A stretch of DNA of 64,000 bases from Dactylonectria macrodidyma. Lineage: Eukaryota > Ascomycota > Sordariomycetes > Hypocreales > Nectriaceae. Below the pieces are notes generated by a model. The model did not search any database, was not told the DNA's origin, and worked only from the letters and a program-made list of their open reading frames with translations. The DNA lies in assembly GCA_020744425.1 (NCBI GenBank), contig JAGMUV010000044.1, forward strand, positions 186,001 to 250,000. The letters are read 5' to 3'. A program made the position numbers and the translations under genes. This document shows, one piece after another, positions 11,433 through 23,200 of this stretch; position 1 is the stretch's first letter; each line of letters starts with the position of its first letter.

Positions 11433-13655
11433 GGCTTGTCGATTGCGTGTTTGGGGAGTCGAGAATAGGTTCGTTCCTTATCGCAGGTTTGTGGGGGAGA
11501 AGAATGGAGTCTTTTTTTGAAGAGTATTGATATTGGCAGATCTCTATACCCTCAGGCGGAGTTGGGAATACCCGGGCATGACCCTGGGAACTCCGTGTGC
11601 TCTGGAATCGAGCCGTCTCTTAAATTCACACCTTCGGCCCCCAATAGAGCAGCAATCATAAACGCCGCCTTTTGTCCGAAGCCCCCGTTGTCTCTTGTGC
11701 CTGCTGAGCTGTCCCTGAGCCAATCGTTGCGCTCATCACACCCAAAAGCAAAACGTTTGGGATGCTGACGGGGCGCAATGTATTTTCCACATTGAGGTAC
11801 GAGCTCAGCCTGATAGTTCGTTAGTACGGTTCATCTGTTCAGGACCAACAGAGGGTTCCAAGCAACGCTGTTCCCCATCGAATTCTAGAGTCACATGGCC
11901 TCCGGGGCAAAAGTATGGCCTACTCAGTGATGTCGTGAGTTGTAAAGTAGCATCACCCGAGCAAATAAGCTCTCGTGGCGGTACAGTTGAAGGACAGTAC
12001 CACCAGCCATCTCATCCGAAGGTCTCGACCTAACAATTGCTCAGGGACAGACTTGTAACCCTGGCGAACAGGTGACGAGTCGACGCGCCTACCAGCGGGT
12101 ACATCTCTCTTATCAACTTGATAGCACTGAATGCTAGGCTTGTGCCTGGGTCACTGTTACCAATTATATATCATTGTTAGGAAGGTCGCCTTGACCACTT
12201 TTGTTTTCACAACTTACCTCGATTCGGACACAACACCACACCACAAGACCACTTCGTGGCTTAAACCCCCTTGCGCTTCATCCCAGTGAGGTTGAATTTC
12301 CCGTACACTACTTCCCATCCAAGTTTTGCGGCTGATACTGTTGCAAAATCATGGTAAGCCATACCTGCGAAAAGTATGTACCAAAGATATTTGGTGGAAG
12401 ATGCCACCAGATGAAGAGAACATGGACTAAACTAGAGGGAAACGGCGTAGTATTATTCTCCTATAACTCGCAGTTGTCGCAGTGGCCTTGCTGCAGCTGA
12501 AACTCTGAGACGTTGCTCATCCAACCCATCGAGGCTCTGCTGCACGAGTAAATAAGGCTCGAGTCATCGCTGGGGGATTCTTAGTTGATGGTGGTCAGCA
12601 GTGATGGGCTAGAGGAGTCTGCTGCATGCCAAGAGGGTGTCGGGTGATCCAATAATCGCACAGCGATAAGGCTGCGGGGGTTGTAGACGCCTTCTCCTAC
12701 CCGACCCTCCAAAATGAGGTTTGGACCATCCAGTCGATTTCTGTGACAAATTGCCCCCGCGATACCATGATAGCATGCCGCGTCATTGTGCAGGTCGGGC
12801 CTCAATGTCCCCAAGGATCCCACCATCTTTGAACTGCCGAGATGAGAGGCGAGTAGAGCTCTTCCGAATGCAGACCTTTTTCGACACAGCTAATTTTTAG
12901 TTCATTCTTGCCTTTCTCCATCATTGGTCTCGCGCGAGGTGTCCAGTCTGACAAACCCCGCCCACACATGCTGCCATGCATTGTGGATGGCGAATGGCGT
13001 CTTTTGTCCACTGGGGACGTCCTCAACGGTTGGTTCTTGGTGAATCACGTGCAATACCGGCGAGATTTCATTGCTAAAATGCAGAGAGCAGGTGTCACCA
13101 TGTGGAATTTGACGCCAAGTACCCGTACTACTGAATTGTGCACAAATCAATCCATGAGAATATGGGAACGTAAATTATATGCAGAGCGATTCTGGGATAC
13201 AGAAAAGAGTATGGAAGCAGGTCGTACGGAATAAGAATACCTTCAATCCGCTACAGGTGTCAGGCCACCAGGCCACCTGCGTGTCAGAGATGCAGGATGC
13301 AAGTACTTTACTACCATATGTCTACCTAGTTGGTAGATACGGAATCGTGGGGACATTACTGACTTTCTCATGCAGTCGAGGCCAATGACATCCCAACAGC
13401 TTCTGCACCGCCAGCTTGTAATGCATAGCCAAAGGCCAGTCATACCTTTCCTTCGTGGATGGGGCTCAAGGAAGAGCCGTCGACATGAAGTGATAGGGTG
13501 AGCCTGGGAGCCGCATGGGCCCGGCACGCAATGCGACCGACACTCAGGTAGAGCCATTAAGAGGGGAAATGCCCTCAGACTCTCCCATGGCCCCGATATT
13601 GCTCTAGCCTACCGCGGATTCAAGCGTGTCGATATCTGCGAGCCGACTCGTCACT
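11433..13655. other. Long stretch without recognised genes
   Basis: Several open frames of 70-108 codons occur on both strands between 12581 and 13557 (for example plus 12908-13234 and minus 12902-13150). None shows a family signature, and opposite strands look equally open. I see no tRNA-like clover-leaf and no transposon termini. It may hold decayed genes that I cannot identify. Confidence 0.4.
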
Positions 13656-14977
13656 ATGGCCAATCTCCCTGTGATCACGGAGTGGGATGATCAGTCGTCA
13701 GTAACAGGCACGAACGCATCTCCATCCGAAAGTCCAATCTCTGACACCAGTTCCCGGACCACACAAACCTCAGCGACGAACGCACCTTTATTCCCCCAAG
13801 TCCCCGCTACTACGTCTCAATCGACTCTACGGACTGTGGCAAGCAGTGAAGACGCTGTGGCGGGATGGCCGAGCCTGGCGAAGGAGATGGCAGAAGTGCC
13901 CGAGTTCGAAGCCTTCAGCCGCTTTCGAGAACTGAATATCAAGAATCTTCTATACTACCAAGTCGAGATTGCATGTTTGGAAGCGAAGCTGAAGAGTCTT
14001 GAGGTACGCGACGCCGCGACCAAGGCCACGGGAGGGTTAGAGGCCAACTACTCAAGATTGGCTGAGAGGATGATACGTTGCCAGGACCGCTCGAACCCAA
14101 AAGACCACCTGCAATGGGATGTAGTGACCAAGATACGAGAGCGATTGAAAGAATACAGTAAGGGGTAGATGCAACATGGATGACCAATATGCTGACCATG
14201 GGCACATATAGATGCCTCACTGCTCCAGCATGCCCAGATATCAGCGCTACCGGAACCCGACAGCGATAATGTTGAGTGCCTACGACAGTGGCTAGGGAAG
14301 GCCGATGGAGGAAACTACAAAATCATGGGAAAGGGAAGCGAAGCTTGGGGTGATCAAACTCGGCGCAAGGAAGAAATACCTCTGTCGAAACGAATTCTGC
14401 CACTCATTTACAGCATCTTCCAGCCACAGGAACCCACCCGGACAGATCTCGACCTTGTCACGACCCAGCCGCGTCAAAAAGTAGACGGCCTTACGCGCTG
14501 GGTGGCTAATGAGTGGATTCCTTTCTATCACGACTGGCGGTACGGAGGGAAGAAGGGGAAGGGCGATCAAGGTGACGTGTACCAGGTAGGCTCTTTTGTC
14601 AACGTTAGATGAGATATCAACAGACAATGCTAACTCCTCTTCGGGATAGAGCAAACTTGAAACGTACTCGGGGGTGAAGATGCTGAGGTTCACTTCCGCC
14701 GTCGCGACCGTTGTTGCTTGCTTGCTCCCGACTCTGGCCATCGGCGTGTTGACAACAGCTAAAGGGACGCTGCAAAAGCTTGGATACATTGCCGGTTTCA
14801 CAGCCATGTTCTCTATCGGCTTGATGTGGCTCACTGACGCTGGAACTTCGAGAGTGCAAATCTTTACTGCCACCGCTGCGTGAGTATACTTCAAGATGCC
14901 TCCTGATGGCTCGTCAAGTCGCTGACTGGTGGCATAGGTTCTCGGCAGTGCTGGTTGTGTTTGTCCAGAACCAGTAA
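13656..14977 (+). CDS. DUF6594-family membrane protein, 4 exons, 381 aa
   Basis: Exons 13656-14157, 14212-14585, 14650-14879 and 14938-14977 join in frame. The introns have donors GTAAGG, GTAGGC and GTGAGT and branch sequences GCTGAC, GCTAAC and GCTGAC. After a Ser/Thr-rich leader comes the family's typical start, GWPSLAKEMAEVPEF and FSRFRELNIKNLLYYQVEI with LEAKLKSLE. A central conserved block follows (LRQWLGKADGGNYKIMGKG, then EAWG). The C-terminus has the usual two to three closely spaced hydrophobic helices, ending FSAVLVVFVQNQ. DUF6594 proteins are fungus-specific, membrane-anchored and of unknown function. The ATG at 13656 replaces an upstream GTG in the open frame. A second member lies at 21567-22828. 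Confidence 0.87.
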
Positions 14978-16588
14978 CTGGCAAGGTTAGACATTTAATG
15001 CTGAGACTAGGCATGAAAACTATTCGTCGGAGAGGGGGTTCTTGGACATTCAGTGTTTCGAAGGGTTAGGTGGTCGGTATGATACGGCAGAATGCGATGA
15101 CGCAACTACAGATGGTGGGTTTGACGCTCTCAGTATGGAACCAGGTTAGTTTATTATACAGACTGTTAATTCATAAGTAATTTAGTAATCTTGACATCTA
15201 TTTTCGGGGCTGGCCTTGGTGATCACTACAGAACTAAGCCGACTTGTTCTTCGCCCTTGAAAGGTCCCATCAGGCCTGAATGATATTAAGTAGATCTGGT
15301 AGTTACAGATGGTGGAGAAAAGTTGCCATTCTGGGATGCAATATGAAGTGACAAAGAGACTAACTAGTTTCTATCTGCAGATGCATGTCAGACAGTCAAG
15401 CCAGCCAAGAAAGTCTCAGTAAATTGCATCATAATATAGACAGCCAGTATTATTAGCCTAGTTCCCATAACTGGAATGATGGCTTAGCCATATGACACAA
15501 TATTACACATGTACGCGAGACATTCCAAGGTCATTGGTGGCCTTGTTTCAACCATCCCATTCTTGCATATGTCAGATGATCCGGATGCCTGTTCGACAAC
15601 GCATGATAAGGCAAACACAAATTACCCCGCTTCTGGCCACCACCTTCGACATTCCATCGGTTCTACGCCCCGAGGGCTACATGCCATAGCAGTTAGCGAC
15701 AACTGAGGCGTAGAGGCTATAGCGCAGCTGTAACAAGTACTACTCAGCTGCTATAGAATCTGACCACCTCGACGAATTATAACCTTAAGGGATTTTCCGG
15801 TGATCTGCTGGATCACCGCCACTTCGTCCACCGGAAATCAATCGGCAAGTCAGTAACCATGTCGCCAATTGATGAGATGGAGGTAAGCGACGATGTGGTC
15901 GATGATGTCTTGCGGAAGGCGATCCATGGCCAGATTTTATGAATGGGTGAACTTGAGTGATTGGATAAAGTGTTGCAGTCAAACCTCTCCAGCACGTTGC
16001 AACACAGGTAGCGAATCAGATCTCGCCGACGCGCTAATCACCCAATGCCTCAGAGATTGGTTTGCGGTTTGGGAGCATGATAGTACATTTGTACATCTGA
16101 TTATACGGGAATATATTGTATTGGGACTCATCTGGTTACTACTGTTGGATTGAAAGCGACCTGTTGACTTAAAACTCCTCGTCTTTGACCCAATGTCTGA
16201 ACCTTGAGCCACTTGAAAACTGTCAGACAGACCAGGTATGCTAGGAAATGCCTGTCTTCGAATAGGTCAATAGCTTCAAGTCTGGACCATTCCTATGAAC
16301 CTAGGCTAGGAATGTGGGCACAGTTCATTCATTCCTAATAGCTAAGATAACCCAATCCAGCACCTAGATCGGTCAGATCCGATGATTGGATCAAAGGGAT
16401 CCCTAAGGATAAATAGCTAGCTTTCCTACCTACCAAATAGAGAGACAAGATTTTCCATCGTCACCAAGCTAATCCCACCAATCCATCTCGTCTGGTAAAA
16501 ACCATGAAGAGTGTGAGAGACCTGGTTGCCCCTCCACAGGCACCGGCTCCGGTACTACAACCATATAACTGCTCAAGCTGATAGCTTG
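14978..16588. other. Gene-poor stretch
   Basis: No supported gene. An imperfect inverted repeat near 15715-15760 pairs CTATAGCGCAGCTG with CAGCTGCTATAG around a short loop. The rest is AT-rich with only short frames. Confidence 0.45.
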
Positions 16589-17505
16589 CTAAAATTCCTC
16601 GCCTCGATAAACGCTGCGATCCACATAATTGTCTCTCATGGCCCGCCGACATTCCTCACCGCGGTAGACTATACCATCTAGCCAATCCTGGAGGTTCTTT
16701 CTCTCCCTTCTCCTCCTCAATCTCGCTCCCTTCTCAAAAAGCAGCTTTGCCAGCTCCTTTTCGTTCCCGCGAGACCAAACTAGCCATAACGTGCTTGTGC
16801 CGTCTCTGGCTTGGGCATGGATGTCCGCTCCACGCTCTACCAGCAGCTTGACGACGTCGTATTTCGCCTGCCGAGCGGCTAATAAGAGCGGTTTGTTGCC
16901 TTCTGCGTCTCTAACCTCCATATCGGCATTGTAGTCGAGTAGTAGGCGAACGGTGGAAGCGTGTCCGTTGCCAGAAGCGGCGAGGAGTGGCGTCAAGTCT
17001 GACTCCCTAGGCCCCCGAAAGAAGGCCTTGCGGTGAATGAACCTGCGGTATGCCTCGACGTTGCCGCCTCGTGAGAGAAGCTCGACCAGTTTTGCGTGGC
17101 CTTTTCTAGCAGCCAAGAGCAGTGTGGTCTGGTCTAAAAAGTCTCCAACGTCGATTCTAGCGCCTGCTACTATGAGTGCGAGGAGAATGGGTTCGCTTCC
17201 TGCGTTGGCGGCGATACACACTGCCGTTTCGCCGTCGTTGTTGATCCTTTCGACATTCGCTCCATAGGAAAGCAGACACTTTACTGCTTCGTGGCGCTTT
17301 TACCAACAAGCCTGCATCAACGGGGTGCTCATGAACCTGTCCGCTAACTCAGCATCGGCTCCATTCTCGACCAGTAGTTGCATGATCTCCGCATGCCCAG
17401 CCTCGGCAGCCATAAAGATGGGCATCTCGCCTGCCTTGTTCTCGATATCAATGTCAGCATTATGGGCGAGCAACACCCTGACCGTCTCTGCGTGTCCACC
17501 GCAAA
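16589..17505 (-). pseudogene. Ankyrin-repeat gene interrupted by an in-frame stop
   Basis: Read on the minus strand from a splice acceptor at about 17506 (TTACAACAG), the frame gives ankyrin repeats: GGHAETVRVLLAHNADIDI, AGHAEIMQLLVENGADAEL, STPLMQACW. A TAA at 17300-17302 then interrupts, and the same frame continues in perfect register (KRHEAVKCLLSYGANVERI, TTLLLAARKGHAKLVELL, TPLLAASGNGHASTVRLLL, VVKLLVERGADIHAQ) to a stop at 16589. At least six repeats are recognisable. The upstream exon around 17600-17660 is poorly defined, and no start codon is clear. The stop may be a pseudogene lesion or a sequencing error; no intron can remove it cleanly. Ankyrin arrays mediate protein binding. Confidence 0.7.
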
Positions 17506-18194
17506 CTGTTGTAACATAATATAAATACTGCACTTTGATAGTTCAGCGTAAGTTAGTAATTTCAGTAACATAGCAAGCTATTCTAAATGAGTCAGACTTA
17601 CGTAGAATGCGCTCCCAAGGACTTTGCAATAATAAAAAGTAAGGAACTTCTTAACTGCCACACTAAGAAAAGACAAGCGAGGTGATACAATATTACAGGA
17701 AGAGTTTCACTAATATCATGAGTACATGAGCTATTCCTCATCGCTATAGAGGCACAAGCTCGGGTTGTCACTTAATTAAACTCAATTACCTATCGAAATC
17801 CATATTACTCTTTGATATCCAATCACTTCTATGTTAGAGTTGTAGCATGTCCTCCCCAGTGTACGGATTCAGTGTACGGATTCAGTGTACGGATTCTCTC
17901 AGGGTATTTAGTGAATATTTGTCTTGATTCCGCACTGTTCTGACAGACTACTAAGTCAAAAGCTAGTTCCGAAAGTGCCCTGCTGACTAAGAGTAAGACT
18001 ATTAGTTAACTTCATCTCGGTATCAACATGCCTTTCAATGAGAAGGCCATAAGAAGAAACTCGACTATTTGCTATTGGTTAGCAATTTCACTAACTGATT
18101 ACGTTAATGCTTGGTTTTTAAGATGATGGAACATAATGCAGTAGGGACGTAACTACTGTTGGTCTAATTTCAAGCAACTTACATAACCTTAGCT
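17506..18194. other. Spacer, possible 5' remains of the ankyrin gene
   Basis: AT-rich. A candidate upstream exon of the ankyrin gene may lie at about 17598-17660 (minus, donor GTAAGT). No other coding signal, apart from the 13-nt tandem repeat at 17857-17895. Confidence 0.4.
17857..17895. repeat. Three perfect copies of a 13-nt unit
   Basis: The unit CAGTGTACGGATT is repeated three times head to tail without a mismatch at 17857-17869, 17870-17882 and 17883-17895. Confidence 0.9.
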
Positions 18195-20512
18195 TCAAAC
18201 CTTGTGCACTGCCCTCCTAATTGGCTCAGTAATGTTCCTCTGGAAATACCTCTGCGCCTCATAGTCACTCATATCCCTCGTTCTACTACCGAAGTCCAAA
18301 CAAGTCAATATACAACTCGTAAACACTTGACCCACCTTGCGCGGTAGATGCTTGACGCACTTTTCCGCCAAGACCTTAGCTACCTCGGCCGCGACGACTG
18401 GTCCTTTATTCAAATGCGACTTGAGTACTGTACCAATGCTTTCCCAGAGAGCAATCTCTATCAGAACTACGCCTAGCGAGTAGACGTCATGGCCTTTTTC
18501 AAATGGCGCTGTCGGGCGACCCCATCGCTCTGGGATTCGGTAGAGGTTGTTGGCTTGTGAGTAGTCCTCTTCCATGTTGGTGGCCTCATCCCCAGCACGA
18601 GAGTATTCAAAACCGAATAGTAGAGGGTTGCTAAGGTCGAAATTTCCGAGAAGGGACGAGTTGATATTTCCATCATCATTTGGCAATGGAGTAGTCTCTT
18701 CCCCTTGTGATATCGTTGGCACAGCTGCAAAGGCAATGTTGTTGCTTCGAATGCTCTTATGAACCCATCCCACTCGGTGAAAGGTCTCAATGGCAGTAGC
18801 CAGCGCCGAAGCCAGGTGGATGCGATGCCCAAGAGGGACGTCTTTATGCACTTTGTACAGCTCGACGAGCGTCACAACACCGCCACCGTCACCAAGATAG
18901 CAGCAAGGCGGTAAGTTAAACACAAGGCCCAGCTCTCGACTTCGACGGTCACGGAAAAAGCCCGCACATGGCAGTATGTGAAACCCCTTTCTCTTCGGAT
19001 GGCAAAGCAGTCCCGTCACTCTGCGTACTTGGTGTAGCGTCTGCTCTTGTGGGTCACCGCTGTGACCCGAAGCCTCTTGGTACTTGTATGTCTCCATGAT
19101 GACGGGCTGGCCGTCCACTGTACCGTGCCTGAACCGTTTCTGATGTGGTCTGTCGCCGGATCCTCCTCGCCGCTGGGCGACAATCGTATTGAGACCTATC
19201 TCAATGCTGTACGCACACGGACCGTTGTCAAGAATAGCCTGGCGTAGAAGAAGTGCCTGGTTCAAGTTGACAGCTGTGATGAGAGGGGGGGGGTTGTCGT
19301 CGTCAGCGGCATCTTGAGCCGGTATTAGGGGTTTATCGACCCCAGCTTCGAGGAGCAGAGGAGTTTCTGTGGCGGTACAGAAATTAGAAACACTCTCTTC
19401 AATCTGATCCAGTGAATTTCGAATAGCATCGGCATCCACGCCATCAGTGGCTGTAGCAGCATCCTTGGCACGCTCTGCTGTCTCGACCATGGTGGTGTTC
19501 AAACCGCGCAGGCATTTCTTAATTTCCTCCCTAGCTCGTTTTGACAACCTCAAAAACATTGAATCGTTTGTAAAGACACTATTGTCAACGAGGGCTTGTA
19601 TCTGACAAGCGCGGCTAACGATGGCCTCGATGTTTACGGCGGTGACGTTTTGTGGAGGGGCGCTCTTTAACCATTCGGCAATTTGCATGCCCGTCACATT
19701 ACCTGAGAGAGACACCCTGAACAGAAGATACCCTTTAGGTTTCTGAATGAACCTGTCTACCTCAGCTAGACGCTGTAGACGAATATTGGTTGGGGATGTC
19801 CGGACAAAGTTGTGGAAGACGGGTGTCTCTGAAATTATCATTCGTGAACGTTTGCGTTTCATCCGATGGCTGGTGACGTACCTGTGATCTTGGCATGTTC
19901 CCTCAGCTTAGAAGTCAGGCTTTCGGATGAGATGCCTTCGATGGCGTGCTCTTTAAGCAGCTGGGTGAGCGCCTTTGTAAAGGATTTTGATCCTGGCATC
20001 GGAGTCTTCACGCCTTTTGCCGACGCCGCAATAAGCTCAAACCGGCTCCCCTCATCCTTAGAACCCTTGGTAATGAGCGACGCATGACAGCAGTCTAGAA
20101 TGAGTAGAACGTCACAGGCGGCTGAAAAGAGCAACTGCTGCGCTGGGTTCCACGGCAGCGTGGGACCTCCTTTCTCCAACGCTGCCCACTGAGCCTGGCC
20201 ATTTGCATCGGGGCTGCAGTGGCCAGCATAGTATACAATGATCAAGTTCCCGGGAGCCTTATCATTAAGGAATTTGCAGATCTTCTCGTTGAGGCCCCGT
20301 CTGTGCGAGCCGTCGTCGGGTATGGGGAAAAGAGTGACACTGTTGTACTTGTAGTCCTGTTCAAATACTTTTTGCAGGTTCTCGACCTCCTTGTCTACGC
20401 CGTGTAGATCATTCCCGGCCCAGGTTATCAGCAGGACGTGTACTTCGGTGTATGGGCTGTGCAGATCTGGCCCAAGACCGCGTTTAAAGGACTGGTTGAG
20501 ATCATGAGCCAT
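18195..20512 (-). CDS. Caspase-like (C14) domain fused to a pseudokinase, 2 exons, 754 aa
   Basis: Exons 20512-19882 and 19828-18195 (minus) are joined by a 53-nt intron (donor GTACGT, acceptor TTTCAG) and stay in frame. Residues 1-205 form a caspase/metacaspase-like domain. IIVYYAGH ends with the likely catalytic His at about 98, and LLILDCCHAS holds the likely catalytic Cys at about 142. After a linker typical of fungal caspase proteins (ETPVFHNF), a middle region leads to a C-terminal kinase-like fold at about 470-740. It has HKSIRSNN in place of the HRDxxxxN loop, a GFEYSRAG stretch instead of DFG, and a normal DVYSLGVVLIEIALWE helix. The kinase part therefore looks inactive, probably a scaffold or sensor. 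The start at 20512 is the first ATG in the open frame; a further 5' exon is possible. Confidence 0.82.
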
Positions 20513-20893
20513 CTCAGCAAACTGCACACGGAAAATGTCAAACAAGTCGGGGAGACATGTAGTCGGGTGACATTAAAATCGGGCGCTGATCATCTGGCCA
20601 CACTTCGCAGTCGGATAAACGTAATTGCTATGTCGTGTAACAAACACCAGGTTGCAATTTTGCAGACATTCGCACGCCATTGGCCCTTCTCTCATCCTAG
20701 GTCAAGCCACAGCGGCAAGCGAGTAGAAAAATTGAGTGTTATGGTTAGGCAGCGGTGAGCCCGATCAGAGCCGAGTTGGGGGCATAAAGTCCAGTATATC
20801 CCTCAACTCTCAATCGTCCACGGCCTTTGTCTTGAACCACGATCCCTTGTAGCTGCGCTAGATTGTCTATTGACTTCAAATCAACACGTAAGC

Positions 20894-21344
20894 ATGTCGC
20901 AACCTGACAACTCACGCCAGCGGACTAGACCGGAAGACTCGTCCGAAGACGAAGGAGTATTCGCCCCCCTCGTCCTCTCAGTTACTACTGCCCTAACACC
21001 CTCACAGCCTGATCCAACCTTCTCAGAGAACGCGACGGGTCGCTTCCGGTCCCGTGTTCAAGAATTTGCGAACAAGGCTGAGGTAGGCATCCTAATCCAC
21101 CCCATACTCGCCATGAATGACTGATGTAGGTTTCATTCATCCTACTTAGTGGATTAGCGAGCCTTTGTACCAAGTCGGCGAAATCGTCTATCTCGCCACC
21201 GCCAACCAGCAGCAGGTCGCCGGCCCCTATATTATTATTTCCAACGACATTGAGAAGGCCACATACGAAATTAAACGAATGGACAACGGCCAAAAACATC
21301 CTATACCTGTATCCGAGACCAGCCTAAAAGTTCCCGGGCCATGA
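20894..21344 (+). CDS. Small conserved-type fungal protein, 2 exons, 127 aa
   Basis: Exons 20894-21082 and 21150-21344 are joined through a GTAGGC...TTAG intron containing ACTGATG. The N-terminal half is acidic and disordered (RPEDSSEDEG). The C-terminal half resembles a small beta-barrel module often seen in short fungal proteins, with EPLYQVGEIVYLAT, AGPYIIISND and KATYEIKRMDNGQ. No catalytic motif. It could be a binding module; the family name is not known to me. The neighbouring minus-strand frame at 20985-21299 is a shadow. Confidence 0.6.
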
Positions 21345-21566
21345 TAGGCTGCAAATTGGGCATGTGATGGGGCGCAGTGACGGAAGAGGCGCAGGGATGG
21401 AGGCCTCCGCCACAGATAATGTCAGTAAGGCTATGTTGAAACGCTAGATGATTTAATGAAGATTGTAGTGAAGAGAGCTATATCTTATCTTTAATTCATC
21501 AATATTTTACCACTCTCTTATCTCTAGGTTATTCTCAGATCACTCTCTCTGGTGATTAAGAAAGCC

Positions 21567-22828
21567 ATGGCAATGAGAACAGTAACACCGTCATCGAGTG
21601 CCACAACACCGGCATTTCAGATGCAGCAGCAACAATTCGTTAGCAGACAAAGACGTACGGAATTTGCAACTATACCTGATCAGTCCTGCCTGAAATCGCC
21701 TTAGCTAATCTCTCACGCAGCTGTGAGACAACATGCTACCCCAGGAGCATGCTTTGCCAACAACCCACCAAAAGGTAGGTACAGCAATGTCAAGATATCC
21801 TAGTGATCGGATGTAACTTGGACCGCAGTCGAGTCTTTCCCTCGTGGATACCCGTCGCTGTCGGCCTTCCTTAGCAGCGATCGGGACTTCACCATGTTTC
21901 GATGCTTCGCACGCCTTCACGTACGCCTACTGCTTCACAAGCAGGATGAGCTAGTAGAGCTTGAACAGCAACTGGATCAACTAGACCGTTCTCAAAGTGA
22001 AACAAGCCCTTACCTCCTCACGACGAATAGACGTCGCGATGCCAACGCGGAACGGCAAGCCTTGTTAGAACTGGTGGAGGGGAAACTCAAGGAGTATGGT
22101 GAGATGGCCTATTGAGTTACCAAACAAAAACCATAACGACGCGGAAGGGGACTACTGCTGATTGTTAGATGCGTTGATAAAGCATAAGCTAAGAAGTTTC
22201 AGATACACTCCTCGAGTCATTCCTCACTCACCTAGAGCGACCTGAGCCAGAGAAGTCCCAGGTCGAGAGTGTGGCTAATTGGACCGACGGAACAAAGCCA
22301 CTACCTTACGCGGAATCGACGTTTCTGAGTGATTGGGGAGACCTCAGGCGGGCAAAAGCCTTGGTAGAAAAAGGAGGTCTTGAGTATTTGCTTGGGAGGT
22401 ACACCAGTTTCTCCAACCTATACGAAGTGAGCAAGTTTTTACTACAACTCCCTTCAGCTTGCCTTTCCTCTCAGTCCCCGCTTTGGGGAGGTTGAATATT
22501 TATTGGGTAAAATTGACATGGTGGTGATTAGGACAAATGTTCCAAGTCGGATGATCCACAAATCAGATACATCAAGCAGTCCAAACTCATGGAAGTGTCC
22601 CGCGCACTCACTACTCTTACCGCCGTAGCCACCCTTGTGGCCCCTATTGGGGTGCTATATAGTGTCCAGGCGGTCGCGACGAGGCTCTGGATTATTGCAG
22701 GATTCACCGCTTTGTTCTCATCGGCGCTTTGCTGGTTGACGCCATCGCGAAGCTACGAGATCTTCTCGGCGACGGCAGCATATTGCGCCGTCATGGTTGT
22801 TTTTGTAGGAAGCTTACCCAGTGGGTGA
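21567..22828 (+). CDS. DUF6594-family membrane protein, 5 exons, 310 aa
   Basis: Exons 21567-21654, 21721-21774, 21829-22098, 22203-22426 and 22532-22828 read through in one frame. The family start is clear across exons 2-3: SFPRGYPSLSAFLSSDRDF, then FARLHVRLLLHKQDELVELEQQLDQLD. The middle has DTLLESFLTHLERP and FLSDWGDLRRA. The C-terminus carries hydrophobic helices (LTAVATLVAPIGVLYSV, LWIIAGFTALFSSALCWL, YCAVMVVFVGSL). The first two exons depend on two short introns and are the least certain part. It is divergent from the copy at 13656-14977, so this is not a recent duplication. Function of the family is unknown. Confidence 0.8.
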
Positions 22829-23200
22829 GATTGCATTTCAATTTCAGTGATGGCAGTAATGAAACACCAGCTTTTTTTTCGCTATCCGCTCCACCACGGG
22901 CATGTTAATGCAATCACAAGGTCAAAAAAAAACTCCAATTTTCTTCACAACATAAGCATTTCTAAAAACCTAATTGTTCTACTGTTGCCTAGGATCTAGA
23001 ATTTTTTAGATATTTGAGACGGAAAAGCTAATGTCAAAATGAGTACATAAACTGTTTGCCGGCCCAAGAAAGCAAGCCCTGGTTTCTTTCTCTCCCTATA
23101 CTCACTCTCAACCTCAAACCATTCAAATTCAAATCCCCAACAGTCTATTCAAAATGGCTACTACATCAATGAAACACCTTTGCTTTAGAGCAAGGAGTTG
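22829..23200. other. Spacer between convergent genes
   Basis: AT-rich 3' flanks of the DUF6594 gene and the kinase-ankyrin gene; no coding signal. Confidence 0.5.

Noticed and set aside
12908..13234. 108-codon plus-strand frame
   Set aside because: Both strands are equally open here and no domain or splice pattern supports either.
15715..15760. Possible tRNA or terminator hairpin
   Set aside because: Only an imperfect inverted repeat; no clover-leaf, no A/B box pattern.
17857..17895. Possible CRISPR-like array
   Set aside because: Direct head-to-tail 13-nt repeats without spacers in a eukaryotic genome; simply a short tandem repeat.
18195..19862. Pseudokinase frame as a separate gene starting at 19862
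   Set aside because: Its first codons lie inside the 53-nt intron; splicing to the caspase exon restores a typical linker in frame.
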